Below, piece after piece: positions 63,035-64,000 of a stretch of DNA of 64,000 bases. This DNA is from Bacteroidota bacterium (GTDB lineage Bacteria > Bacteroidota > Bacteroidia > Chitinophagales > Chitinophagaceae): NCBI GenBank assembly GCA_018267545.1, contig JAFDYG010000505.1, positions 1 to 64,000 of the forward strand. The letters run 5' to 3'. Within the stretch, counting starts at the first letter, position 1. Every line of letters begins with the position of its first letter. The translations under genes were made by a program, and so were the position numbers. The notes beneath the pieces were generated by a model, which ran no database searches, was not told the DNA's origin, and was given only the letters and a program-made list of their open reading frames with translations.

Positions 63035-64000
63035 GCTTGACATTGGACTTCAAATAGTCCGTCGGAGAAACGCCGAATTTTTCCCTGAAACAGGTGCTGA
63101 AATACTTGGCGTCATTAAAACCTACAGAATACGCGACGGTCGAAATATTCGTTTCACCCCCGTCCAGATACTGCTTGCTGCGCTTGAGACGCATATCCCG
63201 GATGAATTCCACCACGGTCAAATTGGTAAGACTCTTGAATTTCTTATAAAAAGTGCTCCTCGCCATATTCATCGACTCGGCCATCGAATCGATACTAAAG
63301 TCGGAATCCGCCATCCCATTCTCGACAATTGCAATTACCTGCTTCAAAAAAAGCTCATCCCGCGACGTAATAGTAATCGTCTCCGGATTAGGTTCGAACG
63401 AACCTTCCTTAAATGATCTCTCCTTAACCCCCTCCTTCGAAGAAGAAATCGACTCGAACAATTTCCTCCGCCGGTGTAACAAATTTGCCAGCGACGCCAT
63501 CAACAGATCGTTATTGAAAGGCTTGACCATATATAGGTCCGCCCCATACTGCAACCCCTCGATCTGATTCTCTACCGACGACTTCGCCGAAAGCAACACC
63601 ACCGGTATATGACTGGTTGCTATATTATCCTTCAGATGCGCCAGCATTTTTAAGCCATCCATCCGCGGCATCATCACATCGCTTAAAATAAGGTCCGGCA
63701 TGACAGCCGTCGCTTTCTCCAGTCCCTCCTCCCCATTGCTGGCCGTCTCCACACGAAAGATGACGCTAAGCTGGCTCTTCAAAAACGCCTGCAGCTCGAA
63801 ATTATCCTCCACTAACAACAGCAGGGGCAGATCTTCGGCATGCAGCCCCCTTGACTGCACCCCCATATCCTCGACCGCCAAAGCAGACTTAGTCTCGGCA
63901 GGAGTATGCAGAACCGTCCCCGGAGAATCGACCCACATGGTTTCACCCGCCGGAAAATGATCCTTCCCGGACAGCAATTCTATAAACACCGACAATCCAT
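63027..64000 (-). CDS. hybrid two-component regulator, C-terminal part (receiver + AraC)
   Basis: The last part of a hybrid two-component system protein; its sensor and kinase parts are beyond the window. At the edge, GLSVFIELLSGKDHFP is the last strand of the kinase ATPase domain. A receiver follows (LLLLVEDNFELQAFL, phosphoacceptor Asp in LILSDVMMPRMDG, VLLSAKSS, YMVKPFNN), then an AraC-type double helix-turn-helix (FSIDSMAESMNMARSTFYKKFKSLT and VAYSVGFNDAKYFSTCFREKFGVSPTDYL). Such regulators usually sense periplasmic glycan fragments. Its 3' end overlaps the T9SS gene by 8 bp. There is no start inside the window. Confidence 0.93.
   Translation of the reverse strand, partial: GLSVFIELLSGKDHFPAGETMWVDSPGTVLHTPAETKSALAVEDMGVQSRGLHAEDLPLLLLVEDNFELQAFLKSQLSVIFRVETASNGEEGLEKATAVMPDLILSDVMMPRMDGLKMLAHLKDNIATSHIPVVLLSAKSSVENQIEGLQYGADLYMVKPFNNDLLMASLANLLHRRRKLFESISSSKEGVKERSFKEGSFEPNPETITITSRDELFLKQVIAIVENGMADSDFSIDSMAESMNMARSTFYKKFKSLTNLTVVEFIRDMRLKRSKQYLDGGETNISTVAYSVGFNDAKYFSTCFREKFGVSPTDYLKSNVKLI

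Overview
The window looks like chromosome of a Bacteroidota bacterium, most likely family Chitinophagaceae. The signs are a SusC/SusD pair, type IX secretion (T9SS) sorting domains of both types, a hybrid two-component regulator with an AraC output domain, several LytTR and FtsX-type genes, TAnnTTTG-like promoter elements and few Shine-Dalgarno sequences. The + strand is visibly C-rich and G-poor almost throughout. Forward genes therefore end codons in C and reverse genes end them in G, and long antisense open frames are common but not real.

Left part (1-25 kb). A truncated xanthine dehydrogenase small subunit (1-1369) is followed by a small mobilisation module (about 1.4-3.7 kb: hypothetical gene, candidate oriT, MobC, HUH relaxase) and a secreted S9 peptidase. 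An A+T-rich 680-bp gap (5994-6672) holds diverged tandem copies of hairpin modules. After it come AraC and SnoaL-like genes, a LytTR/LytS two-component pair, a DUF1223-hydrolase-Ohr cluster, DinB, Crp/Fnr and phytase-like esterase genes. An A+T-rich island at 15.3-17.8 kb carries an AbiEii toxin-like nucleotidyltransferase, a HigA-type antitoxin with two palindromic operators, and an HsdR-N-like nuclease. TPR, HExxH peptidase, B12-binding radical SAM and porin genes follow, then a wrecked LytTR regulator beside LytTR-type direct repeats, a collagen-like lipoprotein, a DUF3800 protein and lspA.

Centre (25.7-50.3 kb). A polysaccharide utilisation locus (PUL) is controlled by a LacI-type repressor that carries a zinc ribbon. 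A reverse operon of about 20 kb runs SusC, SusD, FAD oxidoreductase, Na+/solute symporter fused to a glycosidase-like domain, a 1544-residue protein with two SGNH esterase domains, GH29 alpha-L-fucosidase, CPA1 Na+/H+ antiporter and a serine hydrolase. Divergently lie the repressor, a small unknown gene and a GH106 alpha-L-rhamnosidase. The set suggests growth on an esterified fucose- and rhamnose-containing glycan such as a pectic side chain. In the symporter fusion, a TAT codon sits exactly where a stop would separate the symporter from a second protein that starts with a signal peptide.

Right part (50.3-64 kb). Here lie an RRM protein, a CHU_C surface protein, a metallo-beta-lactamase-fold gene broken by an in-frame TAG, a MgtC/DUF4010 membrane protein, a polysaccharide deacetylase, an FtsX/MacB-like permease, a 1152-residue T9SS protein with seven near-identical 134-residue repeats, and the C-terminal part of a hybrid two-component regulator that runs off the window. 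No rRNA, tRNA, CRISPR array or complete insertion sequence was seen.
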